A DNA stretch of 64,000 bases from Novosphingobium piscinae (GTDB lineage: Bacteria > Pseudomonadota > Alphaproteobacteria > Sphingomonadales > Sphingomonadaceae), in contig NZ_JACLAX010000002.1 in the NCBI RefSeq assembly GCF_014230355.1, positions 124,001-188,000 of the forward strand, written 5' to 3'. Under the pieces are notes generated by a model. It was not told the origin of the DNA. It worked only from the letters and a program-made list of their open reading frames with translations, and made no database searches. Positions 27,729 to 37,320 of this stretch are shown one piece after another. Every line of letters begins with the position of its first letter. Position 1 is the first letter of the stretch. A program made the position numbers and the translations under genes.

Positions 27729-28123
27729 TGTTCCTTTCTGCCCCCCTGATCCGCTCCGCGCTGGCGTTGTCGCTGGGGGCGCTGGTCCTCGCCGCGCCGG
27801 CCCTGGCCCAGCGCGACCCCGCCTATGCCGCCGCCCGGGCAGCGGGGCAGGTGGGCGAGAAGGCCGATGGCTACCTCGGCTTCGTGGTGCCGCCGAGCGC
27901 GCCGCTCAAGGCGCTGGTCGAGGATCTCAACATCAAGCGCAAGGCGGTCTACGCCCAGCACGCGCAGGCCCAGCACGCCACGGTCGAGGAATATGCCTTC
28001 ACCGCCGGCTGCCTCGCGATCGCCCGTACGGCCCCGGGAGAGAAGTACCAGGCCCCCGACGGCACCTGGGCGACCCGCACCAGCGCCCCGCCGCAGCGCG
28101 ATCCCCGCTGCCCAGCCGGTTGA
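27728..28123 (+). CDS. ydbL: YdbL family protein (DUF1318), periplasmic
   Basis: 131 aa. A signal peptide (residues 1-28, ALSLGALVLAAPALAQ) is followed by AAARAAGQVGEKADGYLGFV and VEDLNIKRKAVYAQHAQAQ, the DUF1318 core. The tail (VEEYAFTAGCLAIARTAPGE, KYQAPDGTWATRT) is longer than in E. coli YdbL, as is usual in sphingomonads. E. coli YdbL is proposed to prevent improper YdbH-YnbE multimerisation. ATG 27728 overlaps the ynbE TGA by one base, so the three genes are a tight operon. Confidence 0.9.
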   Translation: MFLSAPLIRSALALSLGALVLAAPALAQRDPAYAAARAAGQVGEKADGYLGFVVPPSAPLKALVEDLNIKRKAVYAQHAQAQHATVEEYAFTAGCLAIARTAPGEKYQAPDGTWATRTSAPPQRDPRCPAG

Positions 28124-28672
28124 TTGGCTGACAAGGTGACGGGGCGAGCATGGGCTCACCTGTGTGAAGATGTCATCGGCTGACGATGTCATCGACGCGC
28201 GGCATCCAAAGAGATGCAGCGTTGTCAGTCAGGGCTCGTTCGTATTGTTCAGGGACGCAAACTGATCAACGTTGCGGTTGGGTCGCCCTTCCAGGCCGTC
28301 TTGGCGTTGATGACGCCGGCGTTCCTGTAGCGCTGGGTGAATGCATGCAAAACGAACAGTTTGTGAGAGGACAATCCACGAGCTTTCGGCTCCTTGACGA
28401 TCACGGGGGTGAGTTTGCTTCCGGTGCTGGCGAACGAGAGCAGATACGGATGCTGCTCACGGCTGGCAGTGTTCGGGGTTTCATCGGTGCAGCGGCCCCC
28501 ACTGCTGCTTTGGTGCAAAGTCCGTGCAGTCCGGCACTCGCAGCGTTGGGAACCGTATCAGGTCCGATCGGTGCCGCCGCAGGTTATGGGGGCGCTGCCG
28601 TCGCTGGCGGCAACAGCCATGCCCTGCTGTACAAAGATGGGATCAGGAAGCACTAAAGCAGGGCAGCCCGTT
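28124..28672. other. 549-bp patch of lower G+C with no recognised gene
   Basis: Base composition is visibly closer to balanced than in the flanks. It contains a 10-bp direct repeat GATGTCATCG (28169-28178 and 28185-28194) and a possible 68-aa ORF (28450-28656). The minus strand has an open frame (28249-28518) with protein-like phrases (SSHKLFVLHAFTQRYRNAG). I cannot assign it to a family. It may be the degenerate remnant of an acquired gene. Confidence 0.5.
28450..28656 (+). CDS. Hypothetical small Gly/Ala-rich ORF (68 aa)
   Basis: 68 codons from ATG 28450, with GAGAGCAG upstream. The centre is a hydrophobic Gly/Ala/Val-rich run (ALGTVSGPIGAAAGYGGAAV) followed by a polar end (NSHALLYKDGIRKH). 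The composition recalls class II bacteriocin-like or small membrane-active peptides, but no double-glycine leader or export gene is seen. It lies 16 bp before a 65-aa two-helix membrane protein. This could equally be a chance frame in a degenerate region. Confidence 0.25.
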   Translation: MLLTAGSVRGFIGAAAPTAALVQSPCSPALAALGTVSGPIGAAAGYGGAAVAGGNSHALLYKDGIRKH

Positions 28673-28870
28673 ATGAACACCCCCGAAAAGTTCCGGGCCA
28701 TGGCGTTTGTCGTCCCGGCCTTCCTGTACGGAATGGCGGCTTCCGCTGCCCTTATGACGATGCTGGATCCGGGTGATGGCGGGGCCATCCTGCTCAAGAC
28801 GGGCTTGATGGCTGGCTGTTTCGTCATGGGCATGCTCGTCGAGCGGATCACCAAGAACCCTCGGAGTTGA
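28673..28870 (+). CDS. Small hypothetical membrane protein (65 aa)
   Basis: 65 aa starting MNTPEKFRAMAFVVPAFLYG. It has two predicted membrane helices (about residues 10-29 and 38-58, ILLKTGLMAGCFVMGMLV) joined by the acidic turn LDPGDGGA, and a basic C terminus (ERITKNPRS). No family is recognised. It is followed 5 bp later by a strong 13-bp hairpin, as expected at the end of a transcription unit. Gene status is supported by the coherent two-helix topology. Function unknown; a role as partner of the ORF upstream is only a guess. Confidence 0.6.
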   Translation: MNTPEKFRAMAFVVPAFLYGMAASAALMTMLDPGDGGAILLKTGLMAGCFVMGMLVERITKNPRS

Positions 28871-28875
28871 GCGGT

Positions 28876-28912
28876 GTGGCGCGGGGCGGAGTTGCCGTTC
28901 GCCCCGCGCCAC
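28876..28912 (+). terminator. Strong hairpin after the 65-aa membrane protein gene
   Basis: A perfect 13-bp stem (GTGGCGCGGGGCG / CGCCCCGCGCCAC) with an 11-nt loop starts 5 bp after the stop codon. There is no T-tract. It probably ends or stabilises the upstream transcript and insulates the atp operon. Confidence 0.55.
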
Positions 28913-29173
28913 ATCCATCAGACCCCGTCAAGGTAAGGGTTTCGGGCCAGTGCACACGCCGGTCGGTTGCGGCCAGTCGGGCGTGCGGGCCGGGTGCGGC
29001 TTGAGGGTTAAGGCCAGGCTGCCGCACCGGTTCCACCCCGGCGATGCCACCCGAAAGGAGGAGGCCGGTGCAGTTGACTCGGTTTAACCGCCCGCCTAAG
29101 GGGGCGGCGCTCTCGGCGGGGGAGCGTTGGGCATGCCGGGCACCACAGACTGCACAGGACTGAGGGGCAGGGC
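28913..29173 (+). promoter_or_regulatory. Leader region of the atp F0 operon with potential RNA structure
   Basis: 261 bp upstream of atpI. A 7-bp long-range pairing (GTGCAGT at 29068-29074 with ACTGCAC at 29149-29155) would enclose two successive hairpins. These are CCGCCC/GGGCGG (29088-29107) and CGCTC/GAGCG (29108-29126). A strong ribosome-binding site (AAAGGAGGAGG) lies at 29055-29064 and introduces a leader ORF. No matching known riboswitch class is recognised. Confidence 0.4.
29068..29163 (+). CDS. Possible 31-codon leader ORF upstream of atpI
   Basis: A GTG at 29068 lies 3 bases after AAAGGAGGAGG, the strongest Shine-Dalgarno sequence in the region. It opens a frame of 31 codons (starting MQLTRFNRPPKGAALSAGER) that stops at 29161-29163, 10 bp before the atpI ATG. 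The frame spans the potential stem structures, so its translation could open or close them. An ATG at 29044 in the same frame has no ribosome-binding site. No family is recognised. Confidence 0.4.
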   Translation: MQLTRFNRPPKGAALSAGERWACRAPQTAQD

Positions 29174-29491
29174 ATGGCCGACGACCGAACCGACGAGGGG
29201 CCCATCGGCGAAGATGCGCGGATCGACGCGCTCGAGCAGCGGCTCAAGGCCGCGCGCGAGCGGGAAGAGCAGCGCAACGCCCCGGTCAAGACGGAGTCCG
29301 ATGCGAATTACCGCATGGGGAACCGGGTGCTCGGGGAACTGCTGGGCGGGTTGGTCGGAGGTGCATTCCTGGGCTGGGTTATCGACCAGTTCGCCGGAAC
29401 CAGCCCCTGGGGCCTGCTCGTGATGCTGTTCATGGGGGTTGTCGTGGCCTTCCGGAACATCATCCGGATTGCCAGCCGTCCGCCAGAATAG
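29174..29491 (+). CDS. atpI: ATP synthase protein I (AtpI)
   Basis: 105 aa. A charged N-terminal segment (ARIDALEQRLKAAREREEQR) is followed by two membrane helices (LGELLGGLVGGAFLGWVID and WGLLVMLFMGVVVAFRNII), the AtpI layout in alphaproteobacteria. AtpI assists assembly of the c-ring and may bind magnesium. It is the first gene of the F0 operon, 44 bp before atpB. ATG 29174 has GAGGGGCAGGG upstream. Confidence 0.9.
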   Translation: MADDRTDEGPIGEDARIDALEQRLKAAREREEQRNAPVKTESDANYRMGNRVLGELLGGLVGGAFLGWVIDQFAGTSPWGLLVMLFMGVVVAFRNIIRIASRPPE

Positions 29492-29535
29492 GCTGATCGG
29501 CTTAGACTTTTTGGTCGAATACGGGGTTAAGGCAA

Positions 29536-30318
29536 GTGGCGGAAGGCAAGGTCGATCCGGTTCACCAGTTCACGATCGAGCCGCTGTTCGGCACCGATCA
29601 CCTGGCGCTCGCGGGCTACAACATCGCTTTCACCAACTCGGCGCTGTGGATGGCGATCACTGCCCTCGTGCTGGTGGTCTTCGTCGGCGGCGGGGCCAAG
29701 CAGGCGCAGGTGCCGGGCCGCTGGCAAATGGCGGTCGAGAGCTTCACCGGCTTTGTCGACGACCTGCTGCGCTCGAACATCGGGGCGAATGGCCGCAAGT
29801 ACCTGCCCTACGTGTTCTCGCTGTTCATGTTCATCCTGTTTGCCAACGTGCTGGGTCTCCTGCCGCTGGCGCTGATCGGCCTGCATCCGTTCACGCCGAC
29901 GAGCCATTTCACGGTGACCGGCGTGCTGGCGATCATGAGCTTCTCGATCGTGCTGATCGTCGGCTTCGCCAAGCACGGCTTCCACTTCTTCTCGCTATTC
30001 GTGCCGCACGGCACGCCGGCCCTGATGATCCCGATCATCTTCCCGATCGAGCTGATCTCCTTCATGGTCCGCCCGTTCTCGCTCGGGCTGCGTCTGTTCG
30101 TCGCGATGATGGCCGGCCACGTCCTGCTCGAAGTGCTGTCGGGCTTCGTGATCTCCGGGACGAACGGCGGGGCGCTGACCTTCGGCATCGCCGCGCTGCC
30201 CAGCTTCCTGCTGATGATCGGGATCTGCGCGCTCGAGCTGCTGGTGGCCGGCATCCAGGCCTACGTTTTCGCCCTTCTCACCTGCGTCTATCTGAACGAC
30301 GCTGAGAACCTCCACTGA
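29536..30318 (+). CDS. atpB: F0F1 ATP synthase subunit a
   Basis: 260 aa from a GTG start. A five- to six-helix membrane protein that forms the proton half-channels against the c-ring. Diagnostic motifs are FVPHGTPALMIPIIFPIELI, RPFSLGLRLFVAMMAGH (with the essential Arg) and GIQAYVFALLTCVYLNDA at the C terminus. Length is normal. Next gene atpE starts 48 bp later. Confidence 0.98.
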   Translation: MAEGKVDPVHQFTIEPLFGTDHLALAGYNIAFTNSALWMAITALVLVVFVGGGAKQAQVPGRWQMAVESFTGFVDDLLRSNIGANGRKYLPYVFSLFMFILFANVLGLLPLALIGLHPFTPTSHFTVTGVLAIMSFSIVLIVGFAKHGFHFFSLFVPHGTPALMIPIIFPIELISFMVRPFSLGLRLFVAMMAGHVLLEVLSGFVISGTNGGALTFGIAALPSFLLMIGICALELLVAGIQAYVFALLTCVYLNDAENLH

Positions 30319-30366
30319 TTTTTCAAACGTATTCCTCAACGGAATAAGAACTAAGGAGTTTTTGAC

Positions 30367-30594
30367 ATGGACGCTCAGAGCGCGAAGCTTCTCGGTGCTG
30401 GCTTGGCCGCGATCGGTGCAGGTCTGGCCTCGCTCGGTGTGGGCAACGTCTTCGCCAAGTTCCTGGAAGGCGCGCTGCGCAATCCGGGTGCTGCCGACGG
30501 CCAGCAGGGCCGCCTGTTCATCGGCTTCGCCGCCGCCGAACTTCTGGGTCTGCTGTCGTTCGTCGTCGCGATGATCCTCGTCTTCGTCGCCTGA
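30367..30594 (+). CDS. atpE: F0F1 ATP synthase subunit c
   Basis: 75 aa, two membrane helices joined by the polar loop ALRNPGAADGQQGRL. The first helix has the GAGLAAIGAGLASLGVG glycine pattern; the second carries the proton-binding Glu58 in FAAAELLGLLSF. Ten or more copies form the rotor ring. TAAGGAGTTTTTGAC gives a strong ribosome-binding site, suited to the high stoichiometry of this subunit. Confidence 0.98.
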   Translation: MDAQSAKLLGAGLAAIGAGLASLGVGNVFAKFLEGALRNPGAADGQQGRLFIGFAAAELLGLLSFVVAMILVFVA

Positions 30595-30672
30595 CGACGT
30601 TGACGGACTGATCGCCTGCCGACGGTTGTGTCCCGTCGGCAGGCCGACCCGTTCCAGCCCGGGACCTGTGCA

Positions 30673-31164
30673 ATGCCTCAGATAGCTCAGCTGGCCACCA
30701 CCTATTCCAGCCAGATCTTCTGGCTGCTGGTGTTCTTTGGCCTCGTCTTCTTCGTCGTCGGCCGGGGCATGGTCCCCAAGGTGATGGCGACGGTCGACTC
30801 GCGCGACAAGCAGATCGCCGCCGATCTCGCGGCGGCCGATGCCGCGCGCAAGGCGGCCGATGCCCAGGAAGAGGCATGGCGCACCCAGGCCAGCCGCCAG
30901 CGGGCGGAAGCCCAGGCGCTGATCGCCACGGCCAAGGCCGAAGCGGCCAAGGCCGCCGAAGTCCGACTGGTCGAGGCCAACCGGGCGATTGACGCCCGTC
31001 TGGCCGAGGCCGAGGCCCGCATCGCCGCTGCCCGTGCCGGGGCCCTCGACGAGATCGAGACCGTGGCTGCCGAGGCGGCGGGGGATATCGTCTCACGTCT
31101 GGCCGGCCTGGCGGTCGATCAGGACGCCGCGCGCGTCGCCGTGAAGGAACTGCTCCATGGCTGA
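30673..31164 (+). CDS. F0F1 ATP synthase subunit b' (second stator subunit)
   Basis: 163 aa. One N-terminal membrane helix (FWLLVFFGLVFFVVGRGMV) and a long Ala/Glu/Arg-rich coiled coil (KAADAQEEAWRTQASRQRAE and on). It is the b' member of the b/b' pair that alphaproteobacteria use as peripheral stalk. ATG 30673; an upstream in-frame start at 30628 is less likely, because it would put 15 polar residues before the conserved MPQ start. The 3' end overlaps atpF by 8 bp, so b and b' are translated in near-equal amounts. Confidence 0.92.
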   Translation: MPQIAQLATTYSSQIFWLLVFFGLVFFVVGRGMVPKVMATVDSRDKQIAADLAAADAARKAADAQEEAWRTQASRQRAEAQALIATAKAEAAKAAEVRLVEANRAIDARLAEAEARIAAARAGALDEIETVAAEAAGDIVSRLAGLAVDQDAARVAVKELLHG

Positions 31165-31702
31165 TCTCCTGACCCTCCTCGCCGCCGCTGCCGAGCATGC
31201 GGGCGGGCACGAGGCGGCTGAGCCGACCGTCGCCGGTTTCGGCGCGGGCTGGTTCGTCGCCCTGTCGATGACCGTCCTGATCATCGTCATGGTGTGGAAG
31301 AAGGTGCCGGGCGTGATTACCGCCGGGCTCGACAAGTCGATCGCCGAGATTCGCCACCAGCTCGACGAGGCCAAGCAGCTGCGCGCTGAGGCCGAAGCGC
31401 TCCGCAAGGAGTATGCCGACAAGATCGCCAACGCCGAACGTGAGGCGGCCGAGATGCTTGACCATGCCCGCCACGAGGCCGAGGCGATCGTCAAGAAGGC
31501 CGAGGTCGACACCACCGACCTGATCGCGCGCCGCGAAAAGATGGCGGGGGACAAGATCTCCGCCGCCGAACTGGCCGCCGTGCAGGACCTGCGCGCCCGC
31601 GCCGCAGCGGCCGCGGCGGGAGCCGCCGGCACCCTGATCCGCGCCCGCAACGATGCCGCGACCGACAAGGCGCTGGTTGACCAGGCGATCGCCGGGCTCT
31701 GA
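31157..31702 (+). CDS. atpF: F0F1 ATP synthase subunit b
   Basis: 181 aa. A short periplasmic N terminus (LAAAAEHAGGHEAAEP), one membrane helix (GWFVALSMTVLIIVMVW) and an extended coiled coil (EIRHQLDEAKQLRAEAEALR, KKAEVDTTDLIARREKM). It pairs with b' as stator. It is the last gene of the F0 operon and is followed 26 bp later by a strong intrinsic terminator. The F1 genes (atpHAGDC) are not in this window, as expected for the split arrangement. Confidence 0.94.
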   Translation: MADLLTLLAAAAEHAGGHEAAEPTVAGFGAGWFVALSMTVLIIVMVWKKVPGVITAGLDKSIAEIRHQLDEAKQLRAEAEALRKEYADKIANAEREAAEMLDHARHEAEAIVKKAEVDTTDLIARREKMAGDKISAAELAAVQDLRARAAAAAAGAAGTLIRARNDAATDKALVDQAIAGL

Positions 31703-31728
31703 GCCTGCCCCTTGGCTGGAGCGCAAGG

Positions 31729-31754
31729 AACCCCCGCTTCGGCGGGGGTTTTTT
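31729..31754 (+). terminator. Intrinsic terminator of the atp F0 operon
   Basis: A perfect 9-bp stem AACCCCCGC / GCGGGGGTT with a TTCG tetraloop is followed directly by TTTT. Textbook rho-independent form, 26 bp after atpF. Confidence 0.95.
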
Positions 31755-32053
31755 GTGCGTTCGGCACAGCCTGGTGGGAACAGGGATCTCTGCATTTGCT
31801 GGGGTGGAGTGCTGACCTGTTCCCAAGGCTCGTCAGGCCGGCGCAGGCTGGTACCTGCGACAGCGTGGCGCCGCAGCCAGTCCCGCATGGTCGCCCACCC
31901 ACTGTTCCGGACAGGCGCCGGGACACAGGGGCCGGGACATAGGGGCCGGGACGAGGGTGGCGACAATGGTGGAAAGTTTCGGCCGGCGCGATGATCGCCC
32001 GTGACCTCCCCGCTTGCCTTCGCTAGAACGTCGCGCGAACAGATGGCCTGCCG
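31755..32053. other. Non-coding gap between atpF and recN with stem-loops and a short tandem repeat
   Basis: About 300 bp. It holds a 10-bp inverted repeat (TGGGAACAGG / CCTGTTCCCA, 31775-31784 and 31816-31825), a small CGCAGG/CCTGCG hairpin near 31841-31862, and three tandem 14-bp units (31917-31957). No gene is recognised. The recN promoter must lie here but is not obvious, and no LexA-type site was identified. Confidence 0.55.
31917..31957. repeat. Short tandem repeat, three copies of a 14-bp unit
   Basis: Units GCCGGGACACAGGG, GCCGGGACATAGGG and GCCGGGACGAGGG (the third one base shorter) run head to tail about 100 bp upstream of recN. Copy number could vary between strains. Confidence 0.85.
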
Positions 32054-33718
32054 ATGCTGACCAGACTTGCGATCCGCAACATTGTCCTGATCGAAGCGCT
32101 CGACCTGGAGTTCGGGCGCGGGCTGGGCGTGCTCACCGGCGAGACTGGCGCTGGCAAGTCGATCCTGCTCGACGCGCTGGGCTTGGTGCTGGGCAATCGG
32201 GCCGACAGTGGGCTGGTCCGTGCCGGCGCGGACAAGGCGGCGGTCTCGGCAAGCTTCGATTTCGCCGTATTGCCCGAAGGGATCGAAGCAGCCCTGGCCG
32301 AGGCCGAGGTTGAGCTCGAACCCGGCGAGCCGCTGATCGTGCGCCGCCAGCTGCGCCCCGACGGGGGCAGCAAGGCCTTCATCAACGATCAACCGGTGGG
32401 CGTCGCGCTGCTGCGCGAGCTGGCGCCGTTCCTGGTCGAGCTGCATGGCCAGCACGACGATCGCGGCCTGGTCAACCCGCGCGGCCATCGCGCCCTGCTC
32501 GATCGCTATGCCCGCGCCGATGCTGCCGGGGTCGAGGCCGCCTGGCGCACGTGGCGGACGGCGGAGGATCGCCTGGCCGTGCTGCGCGCCCGATTGACGC
32601 AGGCGGCGGCCGATCAGGACCTGCTGCTGGCCCATCTGACCGAGTTGACGGCACTGCAGCCGCTCGCTGGCGAGGAGGCCGAGCTCGCGCTCGCCCGCGC
32701 CGCGATGCAGAAGGGGGAACGGCTCGCCGGTGATCTGGCCGAACTCCAGCACCTCTGGGCTGGTTCGGATTCGGCGCTGGCCCAGCTGCGCGGCGCGGCA
32801 CGGAGGCTCGATCGCATCGCGGCGGAGCACCCGCTGCTGACCGAGGCGCTCGAGGCGCTCGACCGGGCCGTGGTCGAGGCCGGCGAGGCCGAGGACCGGC
32901 TGGCCGCGGCGGCCGAGGCGCTGGCCCATGATCCGGCCGCGCTGGACCGGATCGAGACCCGCCTGTTCGAGCTGCGTGCCGCGGCGCGCAAGCATGGCTG
33001 CACGGTGGATGATCTGCCCGATCGCATGCTGGCGTTGCGTGCCCAGCTTGATGCCATCGAGGGGGGCGAGGAGGAGGTCGCCGCCCTCGCGCGCGCCGCG
33101 CATGACGCCCAGCTCGATTATCAGGCGCGGGCCGAGGCGCTGTCGGTGCTGAGGGTCGAGGCGGCGCAGCGGCTCGACCGGGCGGTCGCGGCCGAGCTGG
33201 CCCCCTTGCGGCTCGATGCGGCGCGGTTCCGCACCCAGGTGCTGCGCCTGCCCGAGGACCGCTGGGGCAGCACCGGGATGGACGCGGTCGAGTTCCTGAT
33301 TGCCACCAACCCCGGCGCCGATTTTGCACCGCTTGGCAAGATCGCCAGCGGCGGCGAACTGTCACGCTTCATCCTGGCGCTCAAGGTGGCGCTGGCCGAG
33401 GAAGGCGGTGCGGCAACCGTGATCTTTGACGAGATCGACCGCGGCGTGGGCGGGGCTGTGGCCAGCGCGATCGGCGAGCGCCTGGCGCGGCTGGCGCAGG
33501 GCGGGCAATTGCTTGCCGTCACGCACAGCCCGCAGGTCGCGGCGCGGGGCAACCGGCACTACTTCATCGAAAAGTCGAGCGAGGGCACGGTCACGCGCAC
33601 CTCGGTGGCCCTGCTCGATCCGGCGGGACGGCAGGAGGAGATCGCCCGGATGCTGTCCGGCGCCGAGGTGACCCCCGAGGCCCGGGCCCAGGCCGATCGC
33701 CTGCTCGAGCAGGCCTGA
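32054..33718 (+). CDS. recN: DNA repair protein RecN
   Basis: 554 aa. An SMC-like ATPase of double-strand break repair. Walker A GETGAGKS is near residues 30-37, followed by QLRPDGGSKAFINDQPVG and LVELHGQHDDRGLV. A central coiled coil rich in Ala/Glu/Arg comes next. The C-terminal half has the ABC signature KIASGGELSRFILALK, Walker B TVIFDEIDRGVGG and the H-loop VTHSPQVAARG. Length is normal. The GNAT gene follows by 3 bp and ligA overlaps that, so recN, GNAT and ligA form one unit. Confidence 0.97.
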   Translation: MLTRLAIRNIVLIEALDLEFGRGLGVLTGETGAGKSILLDALGLVLGNRADSGLVRAGADKAAVSASFDFAVLPEGIEAALAEAEVELEPGEPLIVRRQLRPDGGSKAFINDQPVGVALLRELAPFLVELHGQHDDRGLVNPRGHRALLDRYARADAAGVEAAWRTWRTAEDRLAVLRARLTQAAADQDLLLAHLTELTALQPLAGEEAELALARAAMQKGERLAGDLAELQHLWAGSDSALAQLRGAARRLDRIAAEHPLLTEALEALDRAVVEAGEAEDRLAAAAEALAHDPAALDRIETRLFELRAAARKHGCTVDDLPDRMLALRAQLDAIEGGEEEVAALARAAHDAQLDYQARAEALSVLRVEAAQRLDRAVAAELAPLRLDAARFRTQVLRLPEDRWGSTGMDAVEFLIATNPGADFAPLGKIASGGELSRFILALKVALAEEGGAATVIFDEIDRGVGGAVASAIGERLARLAQGGQLLAVTHSPQVAARGNRHYFIEKSSEGTVTRTSVALLDPAGRQEEIARMLSGAEVTPEARAQADRLLEQA

Positions 33719-33721
33719 GCC

Positions 33722-36525
<2,804 letters not shown>

Positions 36526-36551
36526 TCGCCCGCTTTTGGAGGAGACTGCAC

Positions 36552-37274
36552 ATGCGCGTGATTGCAACCCTGCTGGCCGGCGCGGCAGCGCTTGTGCTGA
36601 CCGTCCCCGCCGCCGCCAAGCCGGCCGCTCCGATTGTCGCCGCGGTGGCCGACAAGGCCCGTCCGGCCGATGATGTGGCCCGCGATGCGGCGCGCAAGCC
36701 GGCTGACATGTTGGCCTTCGCCCAGGTCCGCCCGGGATTGAAGATCGGTGAGTTGCTGCCTGGCAACGGCTATTTTACCCGCGTCTTCGCCAAGGCCGTG
36801 GGCGCGCGCGGCACCGTCTATGCATGGCTGCCGGGCAGCGGCGCCAACCGGATGACCGAGCGGTTCGATCCGATCCTGAAGACCTATTCCAACGTCAAGC
36901 TGGTGCGCGGCGACGGGCTGGCCGCACCGGAAAAGCTCGACATGGTCTGGACCAGCCAGAACTACCACGACCTGTTCCTGCGCGGAGGCAACGCCGATGC
37001 AGCCAATGCGGCGGTGTTTGCCGCGCTCAAGCCGGGCGGGACCTATCTGGTGGTCGACCACCGCGGCGCTGCGGGAACCGGCACCAGCGAAACCGGCACG
37101 TTACATCGCATCGACGAGGCTGCGGTGATCAGCACCGTGCTCAAGGCCGGCTTCGTGCTGGACGACGAGGACATGAGCCTGCGCCGCGCCGAGGATGATC
37201 ACACCCAGCCGGTGTTCAAGCTGCACGACGCAACCGATCAGATGGTGCTGCGCTTCCGCAAGCCGGCGAAGTAG
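36552..37274 (+). CDS. Exported class I SAM-dependent methyltransferase-like protein
   Basis: 240 aa from ATG 36552, preceded by TTTGGAGGAGA. Residues 1-22 form a clear Sec signal peptide (ATLLAGAAALVLTVPAAAKP). The mature part has a methyltransferase-like Rossmann core: LKIGELLPGNGYFTRVFAKA in place of motif I, TVYAWLPGSG, LDMVWTSQNYHDLFLRGG and ALKPGGTYLVVDHRG. It resembles the predicted exported methyltransferases (COG4798 type) common in sphingomonads and Caulobacter. SAM availability in the periplasm is doubtful, so the true ligand is open. Confidence 0.82.
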   Translation: MRVIATLLAGAAALVLTVPAAAKPAAPIVAAVADKARPADDVARDAARKPADMLAFAQVRPGLKIGELLPGNGYFTRVFAKAVGARGTVYAWLPGSGANRMTERFDPILKTYSNVKLVRGDGLAAPEKLDMVWTSQNYHDLFLRGGNADAANAAVFAALKPGGTYLVVDHRGAAGTGTSETGTLHRIDEAAVISTVLKAGFVLDDEDMSLRRAEDDHTQPVFKLHDATDQMVLRFRKPAK

Positions 37275-37290
37275 GTCGCGGGTGGGCTGC

Positions 37291-37310
37291 CCCGACCGGT
37301 CCGGGTCGGG
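37291..37310. terminator. Small hairpin between convergent genes
   Basis: CCCGACC, 6 bases, GGTCGGG lies between the stops of the exported methyltransferase (+) and the chemotaxis protein (-). No T-tract on either strand, so termination activity is uncertain. Confidence 0.35.
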
Positions 37311-37320
37311 ATTGCCACCG

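Noticed and set aside
28249..28518. Minus-strand 89-codon frame as a toxin of the HigB/RelE type
   Set aside because: The phrase FVLHAF resembles part of such toxins but the rest does not fit, and no antitoxin gene is adjacent; not supported enough to call.
28394..28672. N-terminal extension of the 65-aa membrane protein back to 28394
   Set aside because: The extension is Cys/Arg/Ser-rich, overlaps another frame, and the two-helix protein is complete from ATG 28673.
28913..29173. A known riboswitch class in the atpI leader
   Set aside because: The visible stems and conserved-looking segments did not match the consensus of fluoride, SAM, glycine, cobalamin or ZTP riboswitches as I know them; only a generic structured or translated leader is claimed.
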